A stretch of 64,000 nucleotides of DNA, from contig NZ_CP150227.1 in NCBI RefSeq assembly GCF_037971845.1, positions 6,386,001 through 6,450,000 of the forward strand, in the 5' to 3' direction. The DNA comes from Paenibacillus sp. FSL R5-0766 (GTDB lineage Bacteria > Bacillota > Bacilli > Paenibacillales > Paenibacillaceae). Every line of letters starts with the position of its first letter. Position 1 is the first letter of the stretch. Both the position numbers and the translations under genes were made by a program. Shown here piece by piece: positions 43,250 to 51,229 of this stretch. The notes below the pieces were generated by a model that had not been told where the DNA came from, made no database searches, and saw only the letters and a list, made by a program, of their open reading frames with translations.

Positions 43250-44134
43250 TTAACTTCCTGTCGCTTGGACACGTGGTTCTGTCCGTCCTCCAGCATGAAC
43301 CATGGCACTGTTCATGACCAGCTGCTCTGGCGTCTTCGATTGCTGGCGTTCGCCTGCAAGAGCGTAAGGCAAGCAGAGCGGTACACCGGAACGCGGATCA
43401 ATCACGATATCTGCTTCAATGTTAAATACTTCACGAAGTACATCTGAGTTCATAACTTCCACAGGTGAACCATGAGCGATGGCTTTACCTTTTTTGATAC
43501 CAATCATGTGATGTGCGTAGCGGGAAGCATGATTCAAGTCATGCACAACCATAACAATGGTACGGTTGGCTGTGGCATTCAGTTGCTCCAGTAATTGCAA
43601 TACTTCGAGCTGGTGAGCCATATCCAGGAACGTAGTCGGCTCGTCCAGGAAAAGGATATCTGTTTCTTGTGCAAGTGCCATAGCAATCCAGGCACGTTGA
43701 CGCTGTCCACCGGACAGTTGATCAATCGGACGATCATGGAATTCAGTCATGGCTGTCACTTCGATAGCCCATTCAATCATGCGTTTGTCTTCCGCACGCA
43801 TGGAGCCAAATCCTTTTTGATAAGGAAAGCGACCATACGATACCAGTTCAGTAACGGTAAGACCTTCAGGGGCTGTTGGATTCTGTGGCAAAATCGCAAG
43901 TTGCTTGGCAACTTCACGCGTGGACTGTTTATGGATGGACTTCCCGTCGAGCAATACATTACCTGCTTTTGGAGCCATAATACGTGCCATCGTTTTCAGG
44001 ATGGTTGACTTCCCTGAACCATTGGCTCCAACAAGTGCTGTAATTTTCCCTTGGGGAATCTGAATATTCAGATCCTCTACAATTAGTCTTTCCTCATAAG
44101 CGATATCCAGCTTGGTCGTCTCCAGACGAAACAT
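43250..44134 (-). CDS. Iron-siderophore ABC transporter ATPase (FecE/YusV-like)
   Basis: A 294-aa ATPase subunit that would power a FecCD-type siderophore importer. Walker A is GANGSGKST (about 35-43), the signature LSGGQRQRAWIAMALAQ, Walker B ILFLDEPTTFLD and the switch His in VVHDLNHA. No permease or binding protein is encoded beside it, as for B. subtilis YusV, which serves several siderophore permeases. A perfect Fur box lies about 110 bp upstream. It could energise uptake of the siderophore bound by the lipoprotein at 23606 (inference). Confidence 0.93.
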   Translation of the reverse strand: MFRLETTKLDIAYEERLIVEDLNIQIPQGKITALVGANGSGKSTILKTMARIMAPKAGNVLLDGKSIHKQSTREVAKQLAILPQNPTAPEGLTVTELVSYGRFPYQKGFGSMRAEDKRMIEWAIEVTAMTEFHDRPIDQLSGGQRQRAWIAMALAQETDILFLDEPTTFLDMAHQLEVLQLLEQLNATANRTIVMVVHDLNHASRYAHHMIGIKKGKAIAHGSPVEVMNSDVLREVFNIEADIVIDPRSGVPLCLPYALAGERQQSKTPEQLVMNSAMVHAGGRTEPRVQATGS

Positions 44135-44243
44135 GCGATCATCCCTCTCTCATTTATCCCGGTTATGTAATCCGGCTATGACAACAAAAACGAAATTGTA
44201 ATTCTGTGATTTCCGACGCAAATATCTTCTACACTAAAGATAC

Positions 44244-44258
44244 TGATAATCATTATCA
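44244..44258. promoter_or_regulatory. Fur box (perfect palindrome)
   Basis: TGATAATCATTATCA is a perfect 7-1-7 palindrome matching the Bacillus Fur consensus. It lies 110 bp upstream of the iron-uptake ATPase gene. Confidence 0.9.
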
Positions 44259-44483
44259 TTTGTCAACATAAAAAACCAAATTTTCTTCTCTTTTCGTGCT
44301 TTATTTAGTCTTTCTGTAGCAGAAATCCCGCTCTTTCCCCAAGTACACATGATATCTTTTCTCATTCATTCCGCGCACTTTATCACTTCTGACTGTTTTT
44401 CAAACTCTTGAATCGCAAATTTTGTGTCTGAATTGTGAATGTGTGAGTTTTTTTCATGCGTTTGCTATATCCGCCATATCAAA

Positions 44484-44524
44484 CAAAAAAAGATGACCTT
44501 GAAATCTAAAGTTCAAGGTCATCT
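44484..44524 (-). terminator. Rho-independent terminator of the tubulin-like operon
   Basis: AGATGACCTTGAA pairs perfectly with TTCAAGGTCATCT around an 8-base loop. On the minus strand it is followed by seven T, about 105 bp past the last gene of the operon. Confidence 0.9.
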
Positions 44525-44628
44525 CACATACGCTCGTTTAATAAGGTATGAGGTCAGCATTTTTCATTATTGGATCAAAAGACACTTAATGAATCTATGC
44601 AACATGCTCAAATAATATGATTTACAGC

Positions 44629-47600
44629 TTAATTAGGCTGCGGCATCAATTGGATCACCGTCATATTGCCCTGCGTACTCTTCACACTGACAATGCTCTC
44701 GGCATCCATATTCGCTGGAAGATCGATCTGCAATCCATACGGATAGAGACGATCTACCTCTCCAATAGACATCGGTGCAGGAGTGGTCGCATCCGCATCC
44801 TGTTCATTGGATACAGATGTGTCAGGCGATGTGGAACCAGTAGCATGATCTGCATCCGTACCTTGATCCGTGTCTCCACTCGCAGCATTAGACGATGTAT
44901 TCGTTCCTGTACCCGTTGTTGTATCGGTAGCAGGATCTGGAGTGGAATCACCCGATGTTAAAGGATCGGCCTGCTGATCGCCATCCTCCGTCTGCTCTGT
45001 GTTCTCCGAGTTTCCCGCTGATGAGCCATCTGTGCTTTCTTCGGAAGTACTTCCTGAACCACCATCGGAGGTATCTTGGGTATCAGGCTCTTCATTCCGA
45101 TTAAAACTCTCCCACTTACCTGTAGCATCCAACTCCTGCGTGCTGTCATCTTTCATCGTCAATTGCAGCGGGCCTTGCTCAAACTCAGTGCTTCCCGTAT
45201 CATTCCTGAAACGGATCACCAGTTGAGCAGGTGACTCCGTACCCTCCTGTTCACTCGCAGGAATCATATAAGCAATCTGCTCCGCGAGCTGCACCTCCGG
45301 TTCAGCCGGTATGACAGGCTCCTGGGTAGATGGAGGGGATGCCGCTGGCGGCTCTACAGAATCTTTCATCCATGCATATGTACCGCCAGCAATACCAAGA
45401 ACCAGGATCAAGAGGATTAATCCGAACAGATTTTTCCTTTTACCCGTTAGCATCCGCACCAGTGGAGAGGACAATTCCGTCTTCGCACGATCATAGACCG
45501 GCTTCATTGTCTTGCTGGCTCTCACGTAATACGGTTTGAAAGCTGATTTCGACTTGAAAGCTTCACGGTCATGGGCTTTGAAATACGCCACGATGGCATC
45601 CGCATATCCTTTATGCGCATTGGAACCCCGGACAAACATTCGATGATCTCCTGACCATTCGAAGAATGGATACAGCCCTTCAGCACGACTTGCATTGGTG
45701 CGGATGAATTCAATCAGGCCAGGATAATCCAACCGATTGCTGCCGCTTCCTCCCCGATAAAAAGCCATCGGCAAAGCTTCATATGCCGCGATCCCCGGAT
45801 GAGCCTGCAGCTCTCCGGCAAGCCAGCGACGCGTCCAGCGTTGAAGTTCATTGCGCTCTGCCAGGGAAAGTGCCTCCAATGCCTCTTCTTCATTCCCCTC
45901 GCCACTAAGCCACACTCTCGCAGCCAGCATCATGTTCGTTCGAGCAGATACATCAGAGCCCTGACGTGCCGCCCAATCCCGAACCTCATTACCATGCTGC
46001 AAAATATCGACGCTTAACAACTGTTCACGGTTAACCCGATCCAGATCGAGATCCTGAATCATAAACAAGTTAATGACATAAGCGAGCTTGTCTGCAAGGC
46101 GGGTTAACTCCTCCTGATATGCCGGATCTTGACTGGCAGACGGAGATCCCCCTTTTCGATTAGGGCGGGCTGTAGCTTCAGTTTGACCAATTCGTGCCGT
46201 AATGCCTGTATCATAAGTGCCTTCCACAGATACCCTATCGAGTATGCTAACCCGTTGGAGTGCTTCATTCGCAGATTGTACCGGATTAGGCGCAGAACAT
46301 AACCGTTCACGCAGCTCATTGGCTGTCCGCTCCTGCAAGAAGCTGTAGTGGATCGCAGATGGATGGGACGTAACCCATCTTCGGATCACTTCCACAACGT
46401 TCGCTGCCGATTCCGTGCGTTTCAGCTGATTGTCCAGATAAGGCTCGAACAACAGCTTGGTAAGCGATTCATTGGCCAGCACTTTATCAAAGAAAGCCCG
46501 ATTCAGCTGCGGATCCCGATCCAGCACAGCATACAATTCCTGCACAGCACGCATACGCTTCTGGGCGCGGGCATTATTCACACCATAGATGAAATAGTCC
46601 ACAATCCGGGATTGCACCACGGGCGTGGCAACACTGAAATATTCGCCAATGCGAGCTGCGACGTCTTCTTCGGGTACGTTCTCCCGCTTCACGCTGTCCA
46701 GTTCCCTGCTGAGCAAGGTCAGGAACAGCTCGTTCAGACGGGAACGTTGCTGTAATCCACCATCCGGCTTCAAATAGGTCAGCAAGCCACTCAGGACATG
46801 ACTTTTATTATCCAGATAGAGGTCTTCCATGCCTTGTTCAAGACCATAGAACACTGCAAGTTCGCCATAGGCTTCAATGGAATGTTCCCGTCCAGGCTCC
46901 ATGCCGGATAACATTTCATCCGCAAACGTATAGAACGCATCCGCCGCCGCAGGTTCCTGCAATAAGGCCCAAGCGAATTCCGCATAAGTTAACTTCGCCA
47001 CAGATGCATCCGCATGTGTCACTCTGCCGGATACCAGATCAAAGGTGAAATCCTTCTCCGTATTCCGGTCTTTTGGACGTAACGTTCCTCGCTCTACAAA
47101 CTGGACGTGAATGCCCTTCTTGGCCTGTGGCTCCTTGGCAAACGTCATGAATCCCAGCTGCCGCCGGAATGCGTATGGTAAAACCGTGTACAGCAAACGT
47201 AACAATCCTTTGGCCCCTGCGGTCACTTCCTCTGCGGGAAGGTCCAGAGCAATGTATACTTTTCTACGTGTCGCTACAGACTGCATTACCGCATAGAGCA
47301 GGCGCTTGAACAGCACTTCGTTCATTTTCAAGGTGCTCAGCACTTGGGTTGGTGATCCTACGCCAGCATCGGTCGCCCCACCTTGTCCGCTCCTAGGTGA
47401 TATAGGCAATTCAGCAAGTGCTGGCAGAACTGTACCTTGTTCGATGTCATATGACGTGGCGAACACGGCATCCAGCCAGCCGCCTTGCTTCATCTGCTCT
47501 TCCGAACGTTCGGGAGACAAGACGTAATTATGTGCAAAAAAGGCACTGCGCAGCCCGGTGAAATCCGCAGACTGGTACACATTTTGCCCAAGGATTGTCT

Positions 47601-47847
47601 CCCCACTCTCCAGATGAAGCAGGTGAATGGAAGCCGGAAACTTCGTCTCGTCCTTCTCGCTACGGCCTGTTAGCTCCGCTGGAGCGTCATAGACACAGTA
47701 GGGGTGAAGCACTTTTTTGATAAAAGAAGGGTCCAGTCCCGGCGATGCCGCAACCGTATCAAACCCCTCTGTTGTGCGAAACACCCCGCGCCGCTCTCGG
47801 GTATACAACTGTTGTTCAATGGGCGGGGTTACGGAAGAACGCATCAT
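44629..47847 (-). CDS. Large membrane protein resembling GTPase-associated protein 1 (GAP1)
   Basis: A 1072-aa protein. Residues about 8-120 (IEQQLYTRERRGVFRTTEGF, AASPGLDPSFIKK) resemble the GAP1 N-terminal domain of families described as partners of bacterial regulatory GTPases, and about 195-330 (YIALDLPAEE, YTVLPYAFRRQLGFMTFAKE) the GAP1 middle domain; these names are recalled, not searched. A long helical region follows to about 800. A single membrane helix lies at about 806-828 (KNLFGLILLILVLGIAGG). It has Lys/Arg before it and acidic residues after it, so the last 240 residues, with a Ser/Thr/Glu/Asp-rich tether (about 930-1030), should be outside. It overlaps the GTPase gene by four bases (ATGA), strongly suggesting the two proteins act together. 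Confidence 0.72.
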   Translation of the reverse strand: MMRSSVTPPIEQQLYTRERRGVFRTTEGFDTVAASPGLDPSFIKKVLHPYCVYDAPAELTGRSEKDETKFPASIHLLHLESGETILGQNVYQSADFTGLRSAFFAHNYVLSPERSEEQMKQGGWLDAVFATSYDIEQGTVLPALAELPISPRSGQGGATDAGVGSPTQVLSTLKMNEVLFKRLLYAVMQSVATRRKVYIALDLPAEEVTAGAKGLLRLLYTVLPYAFRRQLGFMTFAKEPQAKKGIHVQFVERGTLRPKDRNTEKDFTFDLVSGRVTHADASVAKLTYAEFAWALLQEPAAADAFYTFADEMLSGMEPGREHSIEAYGELAVFYGLEQGMEDLYLDNKSHVLSGLLTYLKPDGGLQQRSRLNELFLTLLSRELDSVKRENVPEEDVAARIGEYFSVATPVVQSRIVDYFIYGVNNARAQKRMRAVQELYAVLDRDPQLNRAFFDKVLANESLTKLLFEPYLDNQLKRTESAANVVEVIRRWVTSHPSAIHYSFLQERTANELRERLCSAPNPVQSANEALQRVSILDRVSVEGTYDTGITARIGQTEATARPNRKGGSPSASQDPAYQEELTRLADKLAYVINLFMIQDLDLDRVNREQLLSVDILQHGNEVRDWAARQGSDVSARTNMMLAARVWLSGEGNEEEALEALSLAERNELQRWTRRWLAGELQAHPGIAAYEALPMAFYRGGSGSNRLDYPGLIEFIRTNASRAEGLYPFFEWSGDHRMFVRGSNAHKGYADAIVAYFKAHDREAFKSKSAFKPYYVRASKTMKPVYDRAKTELSSPLVRMLTGKRKNLFGLILLILVLGIAGGTYAWMKDSVEPPAASPPSTQEPVIPAEPEVQLAEQIAYMIPASEQEGTESPAQLVIRFRNDTGSTEFEQGPLQLTMKDDSTQELDATGKWESFNRNEEPDTQDTSDGGSGSTSEESTDGSSAGNSENTEQTEDGDQQADPLTSGDSTPDPATDTTTGTGTNTSSNAASGDTDQGTDADHATGSTSPDTSVSNEQDADATTPAPMSIGEVDRLYPYGLQIDLPANMDAESIVSVKSTQGNMTVIQLMPQPN

Positions 47848-49103
47848 CCCACTCTCCCCTCAATGTACTTCAGCTTGTACAGGAGCCACAGGAATGGTTC
47901 ATCCACGCGGATCGGGCTAACCACACCCTGCAATTTCATATCCACCGGATTGCTACCCAGCGCAGAGACTGCGAAATAGGCTGTATCTTTGAAGTACACA
48001 TCCATCGTGCCCTTGAACGGACGATCCACTTTCTCGATAAAACGCCGGATCTCCCCGTCGATATTCTCGAACTCGGTTAAGTCGAACCAATCGCGGTGCA
48101 CCATGTTGCGGAAGACATTACTGTTGGATTTGATATAATCGCCCTCTTCATCCTTGAGGGAATGCAGCATGTCGCTTTTGGTGAGCACAACCGCTGTTGG
48201 AATATTGGTCTTGGCTTTGTCCTGATACGCGATAAAATCTCCGAACATCGTCAGTACCACGTCACGTGGCTCATCGTATCGTGGTGTCCACTCTCCCGGC
48301 TCATTGCCCAGGTTAATGCGGATTTTGTCCCGAATCGAACGAATCTGAAGCGGGTCCACCATAAACAGAATACCTGCCGAGTTCTTGATGTGCTGCCCGT
48401 GAAGTCCGAGATAATCCTGCTCCACCATACCTTCACCTGCAACGTCAAAGAAAACCAGTGTCAGCGGCGCTTTATCTTCATCCTTGAACACAAACTGGAA
48501 GATAAACGGCTCCTGCAACTTTTCCTTCTGCGTGGAATCCAGCAGGTCGCCCCGTTCAAACAACGGTTCTTCATAATCCGCACGGAACCGACGGCTGATC
48601 TCCGCATTCAATGGCATGCAAGCCGCGTCAAAATGATCGGCCGTATAATGCTGCAATGTATGAATTAATGAAGTCATATAGACGGATTTCCCTACCTGGG
48701 ATGCACCAATGATGGATATGATATTGCTCGGTGCTTTACCCGCCGTAACAGGTAGCTCGTTATGACACTGCGGACACAACCGGCGGCGTGTAACTACACC
48801 GTACCGATCGTTCAGACCCATCACGATGTTATCGGAATAAATACGGTGTTCCTCCGGTACATCATGAGGTGCCAATACGGCCTCCATATCAAATACCGTG
48901 TCGAGTCCAAATCTTTCACGATACCGATTCAACTTCGCATCTTCCCCGAGTGCGTAGTCCTCATCATCATCGCGGTGATGGGCGGCGCGGAACACCACCT
49001 CTTCTGGTGAAAACTTGCTGAAACAATAAGGGCATACAATATCGTAAAACAGCGGACGTTCCTCCGGCTGTTGTCTCTTCAAAAACCGACTAAAAAAGCT
49101 CAT
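47844..49103 (-). CDS. TRAFAC-type GTPase with a split zinc ribbon
   Basis: A 419-aa cytoplasmic P-loop GTPase. CPYC (24-27) and CPQC (110-113) flank an about 80-residue insert and form a zinc ribbon. The G domain follows: Walker A GASQVGKS (133-140), G3 FFDVAGEG (about 219-226), and G4 VVLTKSD (about 305-311), the T-K-S-D form giving guanine specificity. This resembles the 'double-GTPase' family associated with GAP1 proteins (recalled). The C-terminal part has beta segments before the stop. The GTG at 49109 sits too close to AGGGGAGG, so ATG 49103 is chosen. Coupled to the GAP1-like gene by a four-base overlap. Confidence 0.85.
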   Translation of the reverse strand: MSFFSRFLKRQQPEERPLFYDIVCPYCFSKFSPEEVVFRAAHHRDDDEDYALGEDAKLNRYRERFGLDTVFDMEAVLAPHDVPEEHRIYSDNIVMGLNDRYGVVTRRRLCPQCHNELPVTAGKAPSNIISIIGASQVGKSVYMTSLIHTLQHYTADHFDAACMPLNAEISRRFRADYEEPLFERGDLLDSTQKEKLQEPFIFQFVFKDEDKAPLTLVFFDVAGEGMVEQDYLGLHGQHIKNSAGILFMVDPLQIRSIRDKIRINLGNEPGEWTPRYDEPRDVVLTMFGDFIAYQDKAKTNIPTAVVLTKSDMLHSLKDEEGDYIKSNSNVFRNMVHRDWFDLTEFENIDGEIRRFIEKVDRPFKGTMDVYFKDTAYFAVSALGSNPVDMKLQGVVSPIRVDEPFLWLLYKLKYIEGRVG

Positions 49104-49137
49104 AGCCACTCCCCTCCCCTGATCAGTCAGACTAAGG

Positions 49138-49185
49138 TGATTTACACTTGCACTACGATGACAGAGTAACCGCCCAATCGCTAGT
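49138..49185. repeat. Remnant of a family A repeat
   Basis: TTACACTTGCACTACGATGACAGA and CAATCGCT match the left half of family A; the rest is missing. It fills the gap between the GTPase gene and the orphan gene downstream of the vWA gene. Confidence 0.55.
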
Positions 49186-49193
49186 CCAACTAT

Positions 49194-49841
49194 CTAGTCT
49201 GATATAAGCCGATAGGCGGCTCCATATTTCGGTCCGTCCGTGAAGAATAATCGCACATAATCATCCTTGGCAACTTCAACGGGCGGCATCTCATTTCTTC
49301 CGGGAGCAAAATCACTCACAAAAGGGTACACCGTACCATCTTCCTTATTCAGCGGAACCCCGCCCTGTTTGCGAACATAACAGAGGGCTTCCTTTGGAAC
49401 AGGTACTTCCGCTGTGACGGTGATCAATACACTTTTTCGTTTCTGAAAAAAACCGCTCTTGTAGCGAATGGAAAAGCGGATATCCGCCTTCCCTGCGCTT
49501 GCAATCACCATGTTGTCCTCGTCTCGTTGACGGATCAGTACAGGACCCTCTTCCTCCATCTGACACACATACACGGTGTACTTGATGGCACCAAAACCTG
49601 TGATCCGATCCGTGTAACCATTGCTCGCCTTATATTCCTCTCTTGTGTACAGCTTCAGCTTGCCCTGTGCAGGCTCTTCCCCGGTACGATCATCGCTCAT
49701 CATATCCAGCTCCAGCCGTTCCACATACACAGCTTCTACCCGTTCCGGCCAGAGCCAGCGAAGTGTACAACGCCCTTCGTCCACCGCAAGTGTCAGTTTT
49801 CGAATCAAGGGTGTCGAAGGGTCTGCATCCGTAAACCGCAT
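49194..49841 (-). CDS. Small beta-rich protein of unknown family
   Basis: A 215-aa cytoplasmic protein I do not recognise. It is rich in predicted beta strands (RKLTLAVDEGRCTLRWLW, KADIRFSIRYKSGFFQKRKS, KSVLITVTAEVP, DYVRLFFTDG), with no signal peptide or membrane helix. The pattern suggests one or two beta-sandwich (fibronectin type III-like) units. ATG 49841 is chosen because GGGAGG lies nine bases upstream; the open frame extends 141 bp further, into the vWA gene, without a better site. It starts 20 bp after the vWA stop and is part of the operon. Confidence 0.68.
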   Translation of the reverse strand: MRFTDADPSTPLIRKLTLAVDEGRCTLRWLWPERVEAVYVERLELDMMSDDRTGEEPAQGKLKLYTREEYKASNGYTDRITGFGAIKYTVYVCQMEEEGPVLIRQRDEDNMVIASAGKADIRFSIRYKSGFFQKRKSVLITVTAEVPVPKEALCYVRKQGGVPLNKEDGTVYPFVSDFAPGRNEMPPVEVAKDDYVRLFFTDGPKYGAAYRLISD

Positions 49842-49860
49842 TTCCATTGACCTCCCGACG

Positions 49861-51144
49861 TTAGAATCCTTTGCTGCGTGTATCTCTTGGTCTCTGACCA
49901 AACCCTTCGGCAGAAGAAGTTCCGCCGCCAGCTTCACGACGACCTCGGCTCTTCCGCGGCGTGTTCTCCTTAATCGGAACAATCCAGGAGAAGAGGGTCA
50001 ATACGCCTGACAAGATGAGCATCGCACCCAGTCGTACGAATGTATCCCCCACGTTCGAACCGTCGAGTCCCCACTCCAGCAGAAGCCCTGCCAGTAGACC
50101 CGACACCGCACCGCCTATACCAAAGCTGAGCGCGAGATGACGGTTATCAAACACGAGTCCGAGTGACACACCCAATGCTACTCCAATCAGTAACACTGCT
50201 GCTACACGGAAAATCGCCAGATAAACGCTATGTTCCATCATGCCTGTACGCTCCGTTACCAGCGTCCGTTCATCAATCGTATCGTAGATCTGCTGGAATG
50301 CCAGATTCAGACCACCGGAATCCGGTACATCATAGTACATGCCACCCGTTTGCTGGGCAATGTTACGCAGCAAATCCGTACCCGAAGGGTCTACCAGACT
50401 AAGGCCGACTGTATTAATGGCAATCTGTTCGTTGTTATATTGGGACAAAATATCGGTCGTGTCCGCTTCACTGAAGCCATCGGATAACAAGATGACGACG
50501 GTACCGCGTTTTGGGTCCTGTTTGCCCTGAATCTGTTCCATGCCTTCCCGCAGCACGGCATCAAAATTGGTGCCGCCCGAAGTTGTGACAATGCCATCGA
50601 TTTTACTATAAACCTCATTCTTGGCCGCTTCACTATCCAGCGCAATAAACGGCTGTAATAACTGCGGTTGGTCATCAAACGTAATGACAGCTACCTGTTT
50701 GTCGCTCTCCATTTGGCTGATTAGTGTCTTGGCTGCTTCAAAGCGTCCGTTATCCGGATCTGTATCATTCATGCTACCCGAGTTGTCGATCATTAGTACG
50801 ATATCTTTTACTTGCTTCGCACCGCCCGGATTGATCTGGTACAACAATTGCAGGGCGAGTCCAACAACAAACAATAAAGCCAGTGTTGCCGGAACAAGCA
50901 ATTTCCACGACAGTCCCAGATACCGGAGCTTCCATGAAGCACCATTCAGCTTGGGTGAGATCATCTCTGCGATCAAACAGAACAACCCAACGCTCAGCGC
51001 CAGTACGCCAAAGTATAATCCCATCAGCAACAGACGCGGCATCTCCCCAAGCCATTGACGCAGCATGATTTCTCCTGCCGCAAAGCCCACTGCCCCGCCA
51101 ATCAGGCTGAACAGGACCAGGAGAAGATTGATTTTTCGCTGCAT
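49861..51144 (-). CDS. Polytopic membrane protein with a vWA domain
   Basis: A 427-aa membrane protein. Three helices at about 5-103, then a von Willebrand factor A domain (about 110-290) with the MIDAS motif DNSGSM (120-125), TSGGTNFDAV and ILLSDGFSEADT, then three helices (about 310-400) and a basic cytoplasmic tail (RKSRGRR). An N-terminus starting MQRK and the basic tail, with three helices on each side, place the vWA domain outside. A metal-dependent adhesion-type interaction with a protein or polymer is inferred. ATG 51144 is preferred over two earlier ATGs in the same frame, which overlap the GGAAAGG site. Confidence 0.85.
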   Translation of the reverse strand: MQRKINLLLVLFSLIGGAVGFAAGEIMLRQWLGEMPRLLLMGLYFGVLALSVGLFCLIAEMISPKLNGASWKLRYLGLSWKLLVPATLALLFVVGLALQLLYQINPGGAKQVKDIVLMIDNSGSMNDTDPDNGRFEAAKTLISQMESDKQVAVITFDDQPQLLQPFIALDSEAAKNEVYSKIDGIVTTSGGTNFDAVLREGMEQIQGKQDPKRGTVVILLSDGFSEADTTDILSQYNNEQIAINTVGLSLVDPSGTDLLRNIAQQTGGMYYDVPDSGGLNLAFQQIYDTIDERTLVTERTGMMEHSVYLAIFRVAAVLLIGVALGVSLGLVFDNRHLALSFGIGGAVSGLLAGLLLEWGLDGSNVGDTFVRLGAMLILSGVLTLFSWIVPIKENTPRKSRGRREAGGGTSSAEGFGQRPRDTRSKGF

Positions 51145-51229
51145 GTCTACATGCATCCTTTCCATACCAGCCCTAAGCAGGCTGAGTTAATACAAGATTG
51201 AGGCAGGGTGTCATGACAACGTCGGCGTC

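Larger units (their letters stand above)
44135..44628. other. Intergenic region between the iron ATPase and the tubulin-like operon
   Basis: About 490 bp with no gene I can support. It holds the Fur box (44244) of the ATPase gene and the terminator (44484) of the large operon to the right, with AT-rich DNA between. Confidence 0.6.
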
